Shown: positions 18,656-27,984, counted from the stretch's first letter. The stretch is 64,000 bases of DNA from Cyanobium gracile PCC 6307 (GCF_000316515.1 NC_019675.1:1054001-1118000), one strand, 5' to 3'. The notes: generated by a model not told the origin, from the letters alone. Program-made: numbers and translations.

Positions 18656-19630
18656 ATGCCGACGCTGCCGCTGCTGGAGCCCCTGCTGGTGCCGCTCCTG
18701 CTGGGCGGCCTGCTGGCCGTGGCCCTGGCCCTGGTGCGGGTGGTGGGGCGCCCCTGGCTGGAGCGCACCATCCTCGAGACGGACACCCCCTCCGGCAAAG
18801 CCTTCGATGCCCTGCTGATGCTGGCGATCGCCCTCAGCGTGCTGGCGGTGGTGCTGGAGAGCGATCCGCTGCTGCGGCAACACTGGGCCGGCACCTTCCT
18901 GAGGCTGGAGTGGGGTTTCACCCTGCTGTTCAGCCTCGAGTACCTGCTGCGGCTGCGGCTGGTGGCCGAGCCGCGGCGCTACGCCACCAGCTTCTTCGGG
19001 CTGGTGGACCTGCTGGCGATCCTGCCCACCTACCTGGGTCTGCTGATCGGCGGCGGCCAGCTGTTCCTGGTGGTGCGGGTGCTGCGGCTGCTGCGGGTGT
19101 TCCGGGTGCTGAAGCTGGGGGCCTACCTGCAGGAGGCCGAACTCCTCTGGAGCGCCCTGATCGCCGCCCGCCGCAAGATCACCGTGTTCCTGCTGGCCAT
19201 GGTGACGCTGGTGATCCTGATCGGCGCCTTCATGTATGTGATCGAGGCCGGCAATGACGGCTTCGGCAGCATTCCGGTGGCCATCTACTGGGCCTGCGTC
19301 ACGATCACCACGGTGGGCTACGGCGACGTGGCCCCGGTGACGCCCCTGGGGCGCTTCATGGCCTCGGTGGTGATGCTGATCGGCTACAGCATCATCGCCG
19401 TGCCCACCGGCATCCTCAGCGCCGAGATCGGCCTGTCGGTGCTGCGGCCAACGGGCCACCCACAGGCTGGGACCCCCTGCCCCGCCTGCGGGCTGGCCGA
19501 CCACCAGGTCGACGCGCGCCACTGCCGGCACTGCGGGACGGCGCTGACCGGGAATGCTCTCGGTGAGAATCCCCCCAGTCGCGACGAGCCCACCCCAGCT
19601 GCCGATGGAGGAGCCGAGCCCCAGCGCTGA
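18656..19630 (+). CDS. Voltage-gated-type potassium channel with C-terminal zinc ribbon
   Basis: Ion channel of the 6-TM Kv-like class, 324 aa. An S4-like helix with regularly spaced arginines is visible (VVRVLRLLRVFRVLKLG, ~residues 140-157). The K+ selectivity filter is TTVGYGD near residue 222. After the last span, the cytoplasmic tail holds a CPACG...HCRHCG zinc-ribbon signature (~280-300) and a disordered Pro/Glu end. The ribbon is not standard in this family. The start at 18656 is 2 bp after livF, so it could be co-transcribed with the importer. Gating stimulus and the ribbon's role are unknown. Confidence 0.88.
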   Translation: MPTLPLLEPLLVPLLLGGLLAVALALVRVVGRPWLERTILETDTPSGKAFDALLMLAIALSVLAVVLESDPLLRQHWAGTFLRLEWGFTLLFSLEYLLRLRLVAEPRRYATSFFGLVDLLAILPTYLGLLIGGGQLFLVVRVLRLLRVFRVLKLGAYLQEAELLWSALIAARRKITVFLLAMVTLVILIGAFMYVIEAGNDGFGSIPVAIYWACVTITTVGYGDVAPVTPLGRFMASVVMLIGYSIIAVPTGILSAEIGLSVLRPTGHPQAGTPCPACGLADHQVDARHCRHCGTALTGNALGENPPSRDEPTPAADGGAEPQR

Positions 19631-20324
19631 ACTCCTGGCCGCGGGCTGGTCGGAGCAGGACGTGCGTCGCTACCGCCAGTTGTGGACCTACCGCAGCCGC
19701 TGGGGCGCCGCCAACCTGGATCGCGACGAGCGGCGCTTCCTGCGCAGGGGCGACGCTGCCCTGCGGACGATCCAGCGGTCACCGGCACCGGCTCCGGTCT
19801 CACGCACGGGCCTGGCCGATCTCCGTCAGGGCTGTTTCGTGGCGCTGGATTTCGAGACGGCGGACCAGGGCCGGGACAGTGCCTGCTCGATCGCCCTGGT
19901 GCGGGTGGAGGGGCGGTCCATCGTGCGCCGCGAGCACCACCTGATCCGGCCGCCACGGAGGACCTTCCTGTTCACCTCCATCCACGGGATCAGCTGGGCC
20001 CAGGTGGCCGATGCGCCCAGCTTCGCCGAGCTGTGGCCCGAGCTGGCGGCCTGTCTGGATGGGGCCCTGTTCATCGCTGCCCACAACGCCAGCTTCGATG
20101 CCGGTGTGCTGCGGGCCTGCTGCGAGCAGGCCGGTCTGCGGCCCCCAGCCCAGCCCTTCGTCTGCACCGTGCAGGTGGCCCGGCAGGCCTGGAACCTGCG
20201 GCCCACCAAACTGCCGGATGTGTGCCGGCATCTGGGCCTGCCGCTCCAGCACCACGATGCCCTCTCCGATGCCGAGGCCTGCGCCGGCATCGTGCTGGCG
20301 GCGGGTCGGGGCAGTTCAGGCTAG
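19605..20324 (+). CDS. DnaQ-like 3'-5' exonuclease (DEDDh)
   Basis: A stand-alone exonuclease of the RNase T / DNA pol III epsilon family, 239 aa from ATG 19605; an in-frame ATG at 19554 would add 17 residues. DEDDh motifs: ExoI FVALDFETADQGRDSACSIA, ExoII AHNASFDAGVLRACCEQAG, ExoIII HHDALSDAEACAGI. The ~75-residue N-terminal region (AGWSEQDVRRYRQLWTYRSR) is basic/aromatic, perhaps a DNA-contact module. It overlaps the channel gene by 26 bp and the convergent znuB by 9 bp. Whether it trims DNA or RNA is not visible. Confidence 0.88.
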   Translation: MEEPSPSAELLAAGWSEQDVRRYRQLWTYRSRWGAANLDRDERRFLRRGDAALRTIQRSPAPAPVSRTGLADLRQGCFVALDFETADQGRDSACSIALVRVEGRSIVRREHHLIRPPRRTFLFTSIHGISWAQVADAPSFAELWPELAACLDGALFIAAHNASFDAGVLRACCEQAGLRPPAQPFVCTVQVARQAWNLRPTKLPDVCRHLGLPLQHHDALSDAEACAGIVLAAGRGSSG

Positions 20325-21164
20325 GGCCGCCCTGCCCCGCTCCTGCCGCCCCCTCAGGCTCCAGAGCAGGGCCATCAGGAACCCGAAGAACTGCACGATC
20401 ACCACGCAGGGGCCCGAGGGCAGGTTGGTGAGGCCCGAGCCGAGCAGCCCCAGCACGGCACAACCGCCGCCGATCACCGAAGAGAGCACCAGATAGGTGC
20501 CGAAGCGGCGGCTCACCAGCCGGGAAGCACAGGCGGGGATCACCACGAAGGCGCTGATCAGCAGCACCCCCACCGCCTTGATCGAAACGGCCACCACCAC
20601 GGCGAGCAGCAGGATGAAGGCGATCCGGTGCCACTGGCTGCCGACGCCGAAGGCCCCGGCCAGATCGGCGTGCAGGGTGACCAGCACCTGGGCCCGCAGG
20701 CTCACCAGCAGGTAGGCCACCGCCCCCACCAGCAGCACGGCGATCAGGGCGAGGTCCAGCCAGGAGACCCCGAGAATGTCGCCGAACAGCAGCTGCTGGA
20801 TGCCGCCCTTGTAGGTCGTCACCAGGCTGAGGGCCACCACCGCGAAGGCCAGGGAGGTGGAGTAGACGATGTTCAGCAGCGCGTCGGTGGGGAGCTGGCT
20901 GCGCTGCACCAGCAGGTTCACCAGCAGGGCGAACAGCACCGCGAAGGGGATCAGCACCAGGGTGGGGTTGAGCCCCAGCAGGATCCCCAGGCTGAGGCCC
21001 AGCAGGGCCGAATGGCCCAGGGCATCGCTGAAGAAGGACAGCTGGCGCAGCACCGCGAAGCTGCCCAGCAGGCCGCCCAGGGCCCCGGTGAGCAGCCCGC
21101 CGACCAGGGCCCGTTGCATGAACGGCTGGGTGATCACCGCGCTGAAGGGGGAGAACTCCGTCAT
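20316..21164 (-). CDS. znuB: Zinc/manganese ABC transporter permease (ZnuB)
   Basis: Membrane subunit of a metal-type ABC importer (family ABC-3), 282 aa starting MTEFSPFSAVITQPFMQRAL at the ATG at 21164. Family markers are LRQLSFFSDALGHSALLGLS (cytoplasmic coupling region) and the late segment VSIKAVGVLLISAFVVIPAC. The frame continues upstream to 21302 but only with residues antisense to conserved znuC codons. The start overlaps the znuC stop by 4 bp. Metal choice (Zn rather than Mn) comes from the ZnuA histidine loop and the upstream Zur-like box. Confidence 0.92.
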   Translation of the reverse strand: MTEFSPFSAVITQPFMQRALVGGLLTGALGGLLGSFAVLRQLSFFSDALGHSALLGLSLGILLGLNPTLVLIPFAVLFALLVNLLVQRSQLPTDALLNIVYSTSLAFAVVALSLVTTYKGGIQQLLFGDILGVSWLDLALIAVLLVGAVAYLLVSLRAQVLVTLHADLAGAFGVGSQWHRIAFILLLAVVVAVSIKAVGVLLISAFVVIPACASRLVSRRFGTYLVLSSVIGGGCAVLGLLGSGLTNLPSGPCVVIVQFFGFLMALLWSLRGRQERGRAALA

Positions 21165-21949
21165 CCGATCCGGGGACTCCCCTGGGGTGCACGGGCCCGG
21201 CGGAGGTCGGGGGCATCGGCCGGGTCGTAGAGCCGCTCCAGCTGGGCCCGGGAGAGGGCCAGTTCGGGACGGCCGCTGCAGCGCAGCTGGCGGTTGAGGC
21301 ACAGCACCTGGTCGCAGCTGCGCCGCACCATGTCCAGGTCGTGGGAGACCTGCAGCACGGTCCAGCCCTCACGGCGGCGCAGGTCGAACAGCAGGCGGTG
21401 GAACTGCTCGGTGGAGGGGGCGTCCAGGCCGGCCTGGGCCTCATCCAGCACCAGCAGGCGCCGGGGCCGCACGACGCAGAACGCCAGCAGCACCCGCTTC
21501 AGCTGCCCCCCCGACAGCTCGCTCAGCAGGCGATCGGCCAGCGGCCCGCAGCCCGTCTTGGCGAGGGCGGCGCGCACGGCGGAGCGGCGCTCGCCGCCAC
21601 CGCTCCAGGGCAGGCGCGGGCCGGGCGGATCCCAGCCGAAGCCGACGAACTCGGCCACGGTGAGGGGCAGGCGCCCCTGGAGCGGCAGGGCCTGCGGGAG
21701 GAAGGCCAGCTGGGCCCGGACCGGTGCCGGCAGCTGGCCGGCGGGCCCCAGCCGCTGGCCGAGGATCCGCACCTCGCCCGCGTGGCGGGGGATCAGGCCG
21801 AGGATCGCCCCCACCAGCGAGCTCTTGCCGGCCCCGTTCGGCCCCACCAGGGCCGTGTCGCTCTCGCAGGCGAGCTGGAAGCTGACGTCGTCCACCGCCA
21901 GCACCCCATCGCGCAGCACCCGCAGGCCCTCGACCTCCAGAACGGGCAT
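21161..21949 (-). CDS. znuC: Zinc ABC transporter ATP-binding protein (ZnuC)
   Basis: ATPase of the zinc importer, 262 aa. Walker A LVGPNGAGKSSLVGAILGLI, Q-loop FLPQALPLQGRLPLTVAEFV, signature LLSELSGGQLKRVLLAFCVV, Walker B LLVLDEAQAGLDAPS and switch LQVSHDLDMVRRSCDQV. The Walker B ends in DEAQAGLD instead of DEPxxGLD, a mild variation. The ATG overlaps the znuA stop by 1 bp on the codon boundary (ATGA), and the C-terminus is long and Arg/Pro-rich. Confidence 0.92.
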   Translation of the reverse strand: MPVLEVEGLRVLRDGVLAVDDVSFQLACESDTALVGPNGAGKSSLVGAILGLIPRHAGEVRILGQRLGPAGQLPAPVRAQLAFLPQALPLQGRLPLTVAEFVGFGWDPPGPRLPWSGGGERRSAVRAALAKTGCGPLADRLLSELSGGQLKRVLLAFCVVRPRRLLVLDEAQAGLDAPSTEQFHRLLFDLRRREGWTVLQVSHDLDMVRRSCDQVLCLNRQLRCSGRPELALSRAQLERLYDPADAPDLRRARAPQGSPRIG

Positions 21950-22944
21950 CAGCGGAAGGCGCTCACCAGATCGGAGACATTGCGGCGCATCACTTCGGCG
22001 TAGGTGGCCGGGTTGCGGGAGGCCTCCTCGGTGCCCGTCTCCATCGGATCGAAGACGCTGATGCGGATCCCCAGATCCCCGGCCAGGGCGTTGAAGGAGC
22101 GGTTGCCCTCCTGGGGTTCGCTGAGCAGCGCCTTGAGCTGGGTGCGCTTCACCGTCTCCGCCACCCGGGCCAGATCGGCCGGCGAAGGGTTCTGCTCCGG
22201 CACATCCACCAGGTATTCGGCCCTGAGGCCGTAGCGGTCGGCGAAGTAGGGGGCGAAGTCGTGGAGAACCACGAAGGTCTTGCCCCGGAAGGGCGCCAGC
22301 TGTTTCTCGAAGTCCGTGTTGAGCTGGCGCAGCTGGCCGCTGAAGGCGGCGGCGTTGCGGCGGTAGCCGTCGGCGCAGGCCGGATCGGCGGCGATCAGGC
22401 CGTCACGGATGTTGTCCACCTGCTGGGCGGCGCGCACCGGATCCAGCCAGATGTGGGGATTGATCGGGCCATGGTCGTGGGCGTGGTCATGGCCGTGGTC
22501 GTCGTGGGCCTCTGCCTTGGACTCACCGCTCGCCTCCGGGTTTTCCAGGGTGGCGATGCCGCGGCTGGAGTCGATCACCTTCAGGTCGGGGTTCTCGGCG
22601 CCCTTCACCAGCTTGTCGAGGAAGGACTCCATCTCCAGACCGTTCTTGACCAGCACCCTGGCGTTCTTCAGCGCCGCCACATCCCCGGGCCTGGCCTGGA
22701 AATCGTGGGGGCCGCTGGCGGCGGGGATCAGGGCGCTCACCTCGGCGCAGTCGCCGGCGACGGCCCGGGTGAACAGGGTGATCGGCAGGAAGGTGGTCAC
22801 CACCCGGGGGCGATCGGCCCGGCCGGCCTGGGCTTGCGGTGGCTGCGCTTCCGGTGCCTGCACCGCGGGGCGGCAGCCCAGCAGCAGGGCGGAGAGCCCG
22901 GCGGCCAGGGCCAGGACAGGACGACGGACAGGGGGCTGGATCAT
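21949..22944 (-). CDS. znuA: Zinc-binding lipoprotein ZnuA
   Basis: Cluster A-I metal receptor for ZnuBC, 331 aa from the ATG at 22944. The signal LAAGLSALLLGC is a lipobox. Metal ligands are placed in SGPHDFQARPGD (first His), NPHIWLDPVRAAQQV (second) and VLHDFAPYFADRYG, and a flexible His-rich loop (AEAHDDHGHDHAHDHG) precedes the second site. Such loops mark zinc receptors and are short or absent in Mn receptors. An upstream frame to 23031 is antisense to WD40 codons and rejected. Overlaps the WD40 gene stop by 4 bp. Confidence 0.93.
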   Translation of the reverse strand: MIQPPVRRPVLALAAGLSALLLGCRPAVQAPEAQPPQAQAGRADRPRVVTTFLPITLFTRAVAGDCAEVSALIPAASGPHDFQARPGDVAALKNARVLVKNGLEMESFLDKLVKGAENPDLKVIDSSRGIATLENPEASGESKAEAHDDHGHDHAHDHGPINPHIWLDPVRAAQQVDNIRDGLIAADPACADGYRRNAAAFSGQLRQLNTDFEKQLAPFRGKTFVVLHDFAPYFADRYGLRAEYLVDVPEQNPSPADLARVAETVKRTQLKALLSEPQEGNRSFNALAGDLGIRISVFDPMETGTEEASRNPATYAEVMRRNVSDLVSAFR

Positions 22945-24074
22945 GGGGCGAAACCTCCGGAACGGGGTGGGCGGGAAGGCTGTGGGCGGGAACGGACGGG
23001 CGGGGGCAGGGTGACGGGCCACAGCCACCACTGCCCCTGGTCGCCGCCGGCGCCCAGGTGGCGGCCATCGGGTCGCCAGCTCAGACAGGTGATCGCCTGG
23101 CCGTCACCCTCCAGCAGCTGCTGCAGACGGCCGCGGCCATCCCAGAGCGCCACCGTGCCATCGCTGGAGGCGCTGGCCAGCAGGTTGCTGCCGGGGGCAA
23201 AGGCCACGGCGTTGACGCGGCCTTCGTGGAGCACCAGGGGCTCCGGTTTCCAGCCCTTGGCGCCGCGATCCTGCTGGCTCCAGATCACGGAGATGTCGGA
23301 GGAGGACACGGCCAGCAGGGGGGCCAGACGCCCCGGCTGATCGCACCAGGCCAGGGACCGCACCTTGCCGGGGAAGCCGCTGAACTGCCAGCCGCGGCCG
23401 GCCGCGCCGTCGGGCCAGAGCATCAGCGAGCCGTCGAGCTGGCCACTGGCCAGCAGGGTCCCCTGGTCGGACCAGCCCAGGGCCACGCCGGCCGAGCCGG
23501 TGGCGCAGCGCTGGGGCGGCTCCCCTGGATCCTCCGGCTGCCAGAGGAGCACCTCGCCGTGGCAGGCGGCCGCCAGCCGCTGGCCATCACGGCTCCAGGC
23601 CAGGGACAGCACCGTGCGCTCCAGCTCCTGACTCTCCTCCCGCAGCGCACGGCTTTCCCCGTCCCAGAGCCGCACCCGCCGGCCGGCCCCCAGCGCCAGC
23701 AGGGCGCCGTGGGGCCGCCAGGCGGCCGTATCCAGCCAGCCGGCCTGGAGCGGCACCGGGTCGAAGGCCAGCGGCCGCACGCCCGTGCCGCCCATCTCCC
23801 AGAGCAGCAACTCGCCGCCCTGGCCCGCCGCCATCAGAAAGCGGCCGTCAGGACTGAAGCCCAGCACATCGAGGCCGCTGTCCCGATCCCCGCGCAGCAG
23901 CTCCTCGCAGCCCGCCCGGACATCGAGCAGCAGCAGCTCGCCGCCGGCGGTGGCCATCGCCAGGAACTCCCCATCGGCCGACCAGGCCTGGGCGGTGATG
24001 GCATTGCCGCAGGTGCCGCTGAGCCGCTCCCGCACCAGGGCCTGGGGGGGCGCCACGGCCGGATCAGGCAACAC
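22941..24074 (-). CDS. WD40-repeat beta-propeller protein in the zinc operon
   Basis: A 377-aa WD40 protein from GTG 24074 (an ATG at 24107 would overlap cobW by 44 bp). About seven repeats can be traced, e.g. [100 protein letters not shown] and [20 protein letters not shown], enough for one closed propeller. No enzymatic domain or signal peptide is seen, so it is probably a cytoplasmic scaffold. It sits between the COG0523 GTPase and znuA with overlaps on both sides, which ties it to zinc supply. Confidence 0.88.
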   Translation of the reverse strand: MLPDPAVAPPQALVRERLSGTCGNAITAQAWSADGEFLAMATAGGELLLLDVRAGCEELLRGDRDSGLDVLGFSPDGRFLMAAGQGGELLLWEMGGTGVRPLAFDPVPLQAGWLDTAAWRPHGALLALGAGRRVRLWDGESRALREESQELERTVLSLAWSRDGQRLAAACHGEVLLWQPEDPGEPPQRCATGSAGVALGWSDQGTLLASGQLDGSLMLWPDGAAGRGWQFSGFPGKVRSLAWCDQPGRLAPLLAVSSSDISVIWSQQDRGAKGWKPEPLVLHEGRVNAVAFAPGSNLLASASSDGTVALWDGRGRLQQLLEGDGQAITCLSWRPDGRHLGAGGDQGQWWLWPVTLPPPVRSRPQPSRPPRSGGFAP

Positions 24075-25050
24075 AGGCCTCGAAACCGGCCCGCAGGGCG
24101 GCTTCATCGAGATCGCGGCCGATGATCACGAAATCGGTTCGGGGGGTTTCATCAGCCCGCCAGGGCCGATCCCTGGCGCTGTCGATCAGCATGTGCACCG
24201 ACTGGAAGACATAGCGGTGGCTCTCGCCGTCGATCTGGAGGATGCCCTTCATGCGGAACAGATCGGGCCCCCGCTCGCTCACCAGCCCATCGATCCAGCG
24301 TTCCAGCTTCCTGTAACTCATCGGCCGCGCTTCGATGAAGGCCACCGAGCTGACGGCATCGTCATGTTCGTGGTCATGGTCGGAGGCAAGGAACTCCGGA
24401 TCGATCGCCAGGGCCCGCTCGAGCTCGAAGGCCCCCACGCCCAGGATCTGGTCCATCGCCGCATCGGCCCGGCAGGTGGGAATCACCCGGGCCAAGGGAT
24501 TGATGGCCCGGGTGCGCTGACGGATGGCCTCGAGGGCTTCGGCTGCCACCAGATCGGTCTTGTTGAGCAGCAGCACATCGGCGAAGGCCAGCTGTTCCTG
24601 CACCTCCTCGCTGTCCCAGTGCTGCTCCACATGGCGGAGATCGACGAGGGTGACGACGGCATCGAGCCGGAGCTGCTCCCGCAGGTCCTCGTCGACGAAG
24701 AACGTCTGGATCACGGGCGCCGGGTCCGCCAGGCCGGTGGTCTCGATCACGAGGTGATCGAAGCGGTCGCGGCGCTTCATCAGGTGGCCGATGATGGGGA
24801 TCAGATCGCCGCGAACGGTGCAGCAGATGCAGCCGTTGTTCATCTCGAAGATCTCCTCATCGGCCTCGATCACCAGCTGGTTGTCGATGCCCACCTCGCC
24901 GAATTCATTGACGATCACCGCCACCTTGAGGCCGTGCTCGTGGGTGAGGATGCGGTTGAGCAACGTCGTCTTGCCGGAGCCGAGGTAGCCCGTGAGGACG
25001 GTGACGGGCAGGCGCTCCCGATCAGGGGCCGGGGAAGGGGCCGAGCGCAT
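24064..25050 (-). CDS. CobW/COG0523-family metal-chaperone GTPase
   Basis: G3E GTPase of the zinc-homeostasis type (ZigA/ZNG1-like), 328 aa from ATG 25050. Walker [20 protein letters not shown], the family's metal motif [13 protein letters not shown], the NKTD guanine motif ([15 protein letters not shown]) and a His/Asp loop ([12 protein letters not shown]) are plain. The C-terminal domain begins around [16 protein letters not shown] 25092 and ATG 25077 are in frame but lie on the putative Zur box, so the shorter start is preferred. First gene of a five-gene operon; such proteins are thought to deliver zinc to clients under scarcity. Confidence 0.92.
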   Translation of the reverse strand: MRSAPSPAPDRERLPVTVLTGYLGSGKTTLLNRILTHEHGLKVAVIVNEFGEVGIDNQLVIEADEEIFEMNNGCICCTVRGDLIPIIGHLMKRRDRFDHLVIETTGLADPAPVIQTFFVDEDLREQLRLDAVVTLVDLRHVEQHWDSEEVQEQLAFADVLLLNKTDLVAAEALEAIRQRTRAINPLARVIPTCRADAAMDQILGVGAFELERALAIDPEFLASDHDHEHDDAVSSVAFIEARPMSYRKLERWIDGLVSERGPDLFRMKGILQIDGESHRYVFQSVHMLIDSARDRPWRADETPRTDFVIIGRDLDEAALRAGFEACVA

Positions 25051-25076
25051 CGGTGCAGAGCCCAAAGGGCCGGGCA

Positions 25077-25091
25077 TGGGAATCATTTTCA
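25077..25091. promoter_or_regulatory. Zur-like box at the head of the zinc operon
   Basis: On the minus strand the 15-mer TGAAAATGATTCCCA has the 7-1-7 architecture of Fur/Zur sites (compare TGANAAT-N-ATTNTCA, one mismatch). It lies 26 bp upstream of the preferred cobW start. A possible -10 (TACCTT) lies immediately upstream, so the box would cover the transcription start: the usual place for zinc-loaded Zur to repress. Identification as Zur rather than Fur rests on the zinc genes behind it. Confidence 0.6.
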
Positions 25092-25237
25092 AGGTAGCAG
25101 TCCCGGTTCCCTCTGGCCGCCCCAGCGGGCCCTTCGACGGCCCCCGTCCGCCAAACCGCTTCCATCACTACCGCCCCGCGGCGGCGGGCTGCCTACGGTT
25201 CAGCCCTGAGGATTCGCCCGATGGCCCCCTCCGCTTG

Positions 25238-26722
25238 ATGGCCCAAGAACGCTTCTTCCTCGAGCTGGATCCGCCCCTGGAGGCCATGGGCGACTGGCCC
25301 CATGTGGTGATCGTGGGCGGGGGGTTCGCCGGGCTCAAAGCCTGCCATGTCCTGGCGGGACAGCCGGTGCGCGTGACCCTGATCGACAAGCGCAACTTCA
25401 ACCTGTTCCAGCCGCTGCTGTACCAGGTGGCTTCCGGTCTGGTGTCGGAGGCGGATGTGGCGTCCCCCCTGCGCCAGATGGTGGGGCAGGCCCCCAACAT
25501 CCAGATCCTGCTGGGCGAGGTGGTCGACATCGACACCGAGGCCAGGGAGGTGGTGTTCAACGACCACCGCTACGCCTACGACCACCTGATCCTGGCGAGC
25601 GGGTCGGGCAGCACCTACTTCGGCCACGAGGAGTGGCGGCCCCTGGCGCCGCCGATGAAGATCCTCGAGCACGCCGACGAGATCCGCCGCCGGCTGCTGA
25701 TGGCGCTCGAAGAGGCTGAGCAGACCCGGGATCCCGGGCGGCGCCGCTTCCTGCAGTCGGTGGTGGTGGTGGGGGCCGGGCCGGCGGGGTGCGAACTGGC
25801 CGGCTCCCTGATCGAGCTGATGCACCGCGCCGTGGAGCGCGACTTCAAGCAGCTCGACCGTGCCCAGTGCCGGGTGATCCTGCTGGATGCGGTGGATCGG
25901 GTGTTGCCGGCGATGCCGGCCGATCTCTCCGCCGACGCCGCGGCCTACCTGCAGCGCGCCGGCGTGGAGCTGCGACTGAACACGATGGTGGCCGCCATCG
26001 AACCCGGCCGGGTGCTCCTGCGGCGCCCCCCGGATGCCTCCGCCGGTGAGGCGGGCGCTGGCGCTGATGGTTTCGGCGACCTGGAGGCGGCCACGATCTG
26101 CTGGACCGCCGGGGTGCGGGCCTCCCGCCTGGGCCGGCTGCTGGCGGAACGCACCAGCGCCCCCGTAGATCGCGGCGGACGGCTGCAGGTGGAGGCCGAC
26201 TTCTCGCTGCCGGGGCACCCGGAGATCCGGGCGGTGGGGGATCTCTGCCACTACGCCCACACCGGCGACGGCCGGGTGCTGCCGGGCATGGCGGGGCCGG
26301 CGGTCCAGATGGGCGGCTGGGTGGCGGGCGACATCCTGGCGGGCCTCGAAGGGCGCCGCAGCGAGCCGTTCCGCTGGTTTGATCTGGGCAGCATGGCCGT
26401 GATTGGGCCCTGGTACGCGGTGGCCGACCTGCGCGGGCTGCACGTGAGCGGTCTGGCGGGCTGGATCCTGTGGGCCCTGGCCCATCTGGCCTTCATCCCC
26501 GACACCGAGAACCGCATCGCCCTGTTCAGCAAATGGATGTGGCAGATCGCCACCCGCCAGCGCACGGCCCTGCTGATCACCGGCCGTCCCGATCAGCACA
26601 TCGGGGTGGATGTGGGCCTCGAGCGGGCCCTGCCGCCGGATGGCGCGTCTCAGTCGCCGGAGTCACCCTCCTCCGGGGCCGCGAATCGGCTGATCAGCAC
26701 CCCCAGGATGACGGCGATGTAG
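25238..26722 (+). CDS. Type-2 NAD(P)H dehydrogenase (FAD-dependent, NDH-2)
   Basis: Single-subunit quinone oxidoreductase on the membrane surface, 494 aa from ATG 25238. Two Rossmann folds: HVVIVGGGFAGLKACHVL (FAD) and SVVVVGAGPAGCELAGSLIE (NAD(P)H). Further NDH-2 motifs are NFNLFQPLLYQVASGLVSEA, ILASGSGSTYFGHEEW, ICWTAGVRAS, and IRAVGDLCHYAHTGDG near the quinone site. A hydrophobic stretch (ILWALAHLAFIPDTENRIAL) near the end is typical. The last 24 codons overlap the convergent channel gene. Divergent from the zinc operon; the shared gap is 187 bp if cobW starts at 25050. Confidence 0.9.
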   Translation: MAQERFFLELDPPLEAMGDWPHVVIVGGGFAGLKACHVLAGQPVRVTLIDKRNFNLFQPLLYQVASGLVSEADVASPLRQMVGQAPNIQILLGEVVDIDTEAREVVFNDHRYAYDHLILASGSGSTYFGHEEWRPLAPPMKILEHADEIRRRLLMALEEAEQTRDPGRRRFLQSVVVVGAGPAGCELAGSLIELMHRAVERDFKQLDRAQCRVILLDAVDRVLPAMPADLSADAAAYLQRAGVELRLNTMVAAIEPGRVLLRRPPDASAGEAGAGADGFGDLEAATICWTAGVRASRLGRLLAERTSAPVDRGGRLQVEADFSLPGHPEIRAVGDLCHYAHTGDGRVLPGMAGPAVQMGGWVAGDILAGLEGRRSEPFRWFDLGSMAVIGPWYAVADLRGLHVSGLAGWILWALAHLAFIPDTENRIALFSKWMWQIATRQRTALLITGRPDQHIGVDVGLERALPPDGASQSPESPSSGAANRLISTPRMTAM

Positions 26723-27417
26723 AGCGGCCCGGCGATCCCCAGCACCACGCTGGCCATCCGCGCCGGAGGCAGGGCCGGGGTGATGTCGCCGTAGCCGGTG
26801 GTGGTCAGGCTCACGAAGGCGAAGTAGTTGATGCGGGCGAAATCCAGCTCCCAGACGCTGTGGGCGGCCACCCCCGCATGGGAGCGAACGATGGCGGCCT
26901 GGCCATCGGCGGTGTTGGCCAGGAAGCTGCCGGGCTGGATCGTTTCCAGCACGCTCAGCACCAGACCACCACTGAGTCCGAGCAGGAGATAGCCGGCCAC
27001 CGCCCCGACCACCACCGGCCGGGTGGCCCGGGGCTCCCGGCCCAGGGTCCGCACCAGTCGCACCAGGCTCCAGCCGATGAACAACGTGGTGATCAGCAGC
27101 AGGGGCACCCCGGACAGGCGCCGCGACTCGGGGGTCAGCAGCCAGTACAGCTGGGCGACGAGGTTGGCGCCTCCCAGCACCAGGTACAGACGGTCACCCG
27201 AGTCACGCGCCACCGAACCGGCGAGGAAACCCCCCAGCTCGACGGTGGTGAGCAGCGTGATCAGGAAGTAGCCCACCGACCCGGCCAGGCGCAGCGTCTG
27301 GGGAAACGCCAGGCTCAGCATCACCAGCAGGCACAGAAACAGCAGCCGGCGGTAGAAGCGGTGCCGTCGCCGCAGCAGACCGTCCGGCGTGGCGGGGGCT
27401 GCCAGAGGTCGGATCAC
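26650..27417 (-). CDS. Two-pore-motif-free K+ channel (Ion_trans_2 type), about 255 aa
   Basis: Membrane protein with about four hydrophobic spans in the N-terminal two thirds (FLCLLVMLSLAFPQTLRLAG; YFLITLLTTVELGGFLAGS; LLLITTLFIGWSLVRLV; VVVGAVAGYLLLGLSGG) and a pore helix plus filter SLTTTGYGDITPALPPARM near the end, followed by a final span. The TTGYGD filter indicates K+ selectivity. No S4 charge pattern and no cytoplasmic ligand domain, so constitutive or stretch gating is possible. I start at GTG 27417; residues further upstream look random. Convergent with and overlapping the NDH-2 gene by 73 bp. Confidence 0.8.
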   Translation of the reverse strand: MIRPLAAPATPDGLLRRRHRFYRRLLFLCLLVMLSLAFPQTLRLAGSVGYFLITLLTTVELGGFLAGSVARDSGDRLYLVLGGANLVAQLYWLLTPESRRLSGVPLLLITTLFIGWSLVRLVRTLGREPRATRPVVVGAVAGYLLLGLSGGLVLSVLETIQPGSFLANTADGQAAIVRSHAGVAAHSVWELDFARINYFAFVSLTTTGYGDITPALPPARMASVVLGIAGPLYIAVILGVLISRFAAPEEGDSGD

Positions 27418-27529
27418 GGTGGCGAGCGATCGGAACCGACAACGTAGGTCGAACCTCTGCGGAGGCCAGTGACCACCGGACGCGGGTCCGTTCAGCCGAT
27501 GGATACTGGACACACCCGCGAGGATCTCC

Positions 27530-27928
27530 ATGGCCTTCCGCTTCCGGCCCGCCTCCCGCCTGCTGCCCGCCGCTGCGGGGCTCCTGCTGGCGGTGGCCCC
27601 CCTGGCCCCGGCCCTGGCCCCGGCCCTGGCCCAGGGGATCCCCTTCAACGAAGTCCGGGCCCTCAACCTGGCCCGCAACGCGGCCGTGCTCAGCAACGGC
27701 GGGCTGACGGTGTACACCCCGGCCAACTGCATGTTCACCACCTCGGCGGCCAGCAACCCCTGCCTGGTGCGCAGCGACGCCGACGGCTTTGTCTACCGCT
27801 TCCTCGGAGGCCCCCCCGGCTGGGAGGCCAAGGGGCTGCCGGCCACGACGGAGACCGAGATCCAGATCGCCCCGGACGGCCGCCGGGTGGTGGCGATCCT
27901 CTACAACGGCCCGCCGCGCTCCCGCTGA
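27530..27928 (+). CDS. Predicted secreted protein of unknown function (132 aa)
   Basis: ATG 27530 gives an Arg-rich n-region (MAFRFRPASRLLPAA), a hydrophobic core and probable cleavage after ALA (residues ~33-35) before QGIPFNEVRALNLARN. The mature ~97 residues hold two cysteines (NCMFTTSA and NPCLVRSD) and an aromatic/Gly-rich end (VYRFLGGPPGWEAKGLP). It resembles small secreted proteins of marine Synechococcus, but no named family is recognised. It stands alone between divergent and co-directional genes. Confidence 0.7.
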   Translation: MAFRFRPASRLLPAAAGLLLAVAPLAPALAPALAQGIPFNEVRALNLARNAAVLSNGGLTVYTPANCMFTTSAASNPCLVRSDADGFVYRFLGGPPGWEAKGLPATTETEIQIAPDGRRVVAILYNGPPRSR

Positions 27929-27984
27929 GCCCGGCGGTCGGCCAGGGGAAACCGGCCTAACCTCCCACCAGCCTCCCCAAGCCT

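Noticed and set aside
25051..25092. Upstream TTG/ATG starts of the COG0523 GTPase
   Set aside because: They fall on the Zur-like box, and the added residues are Pro/Met-rich and not family-like.
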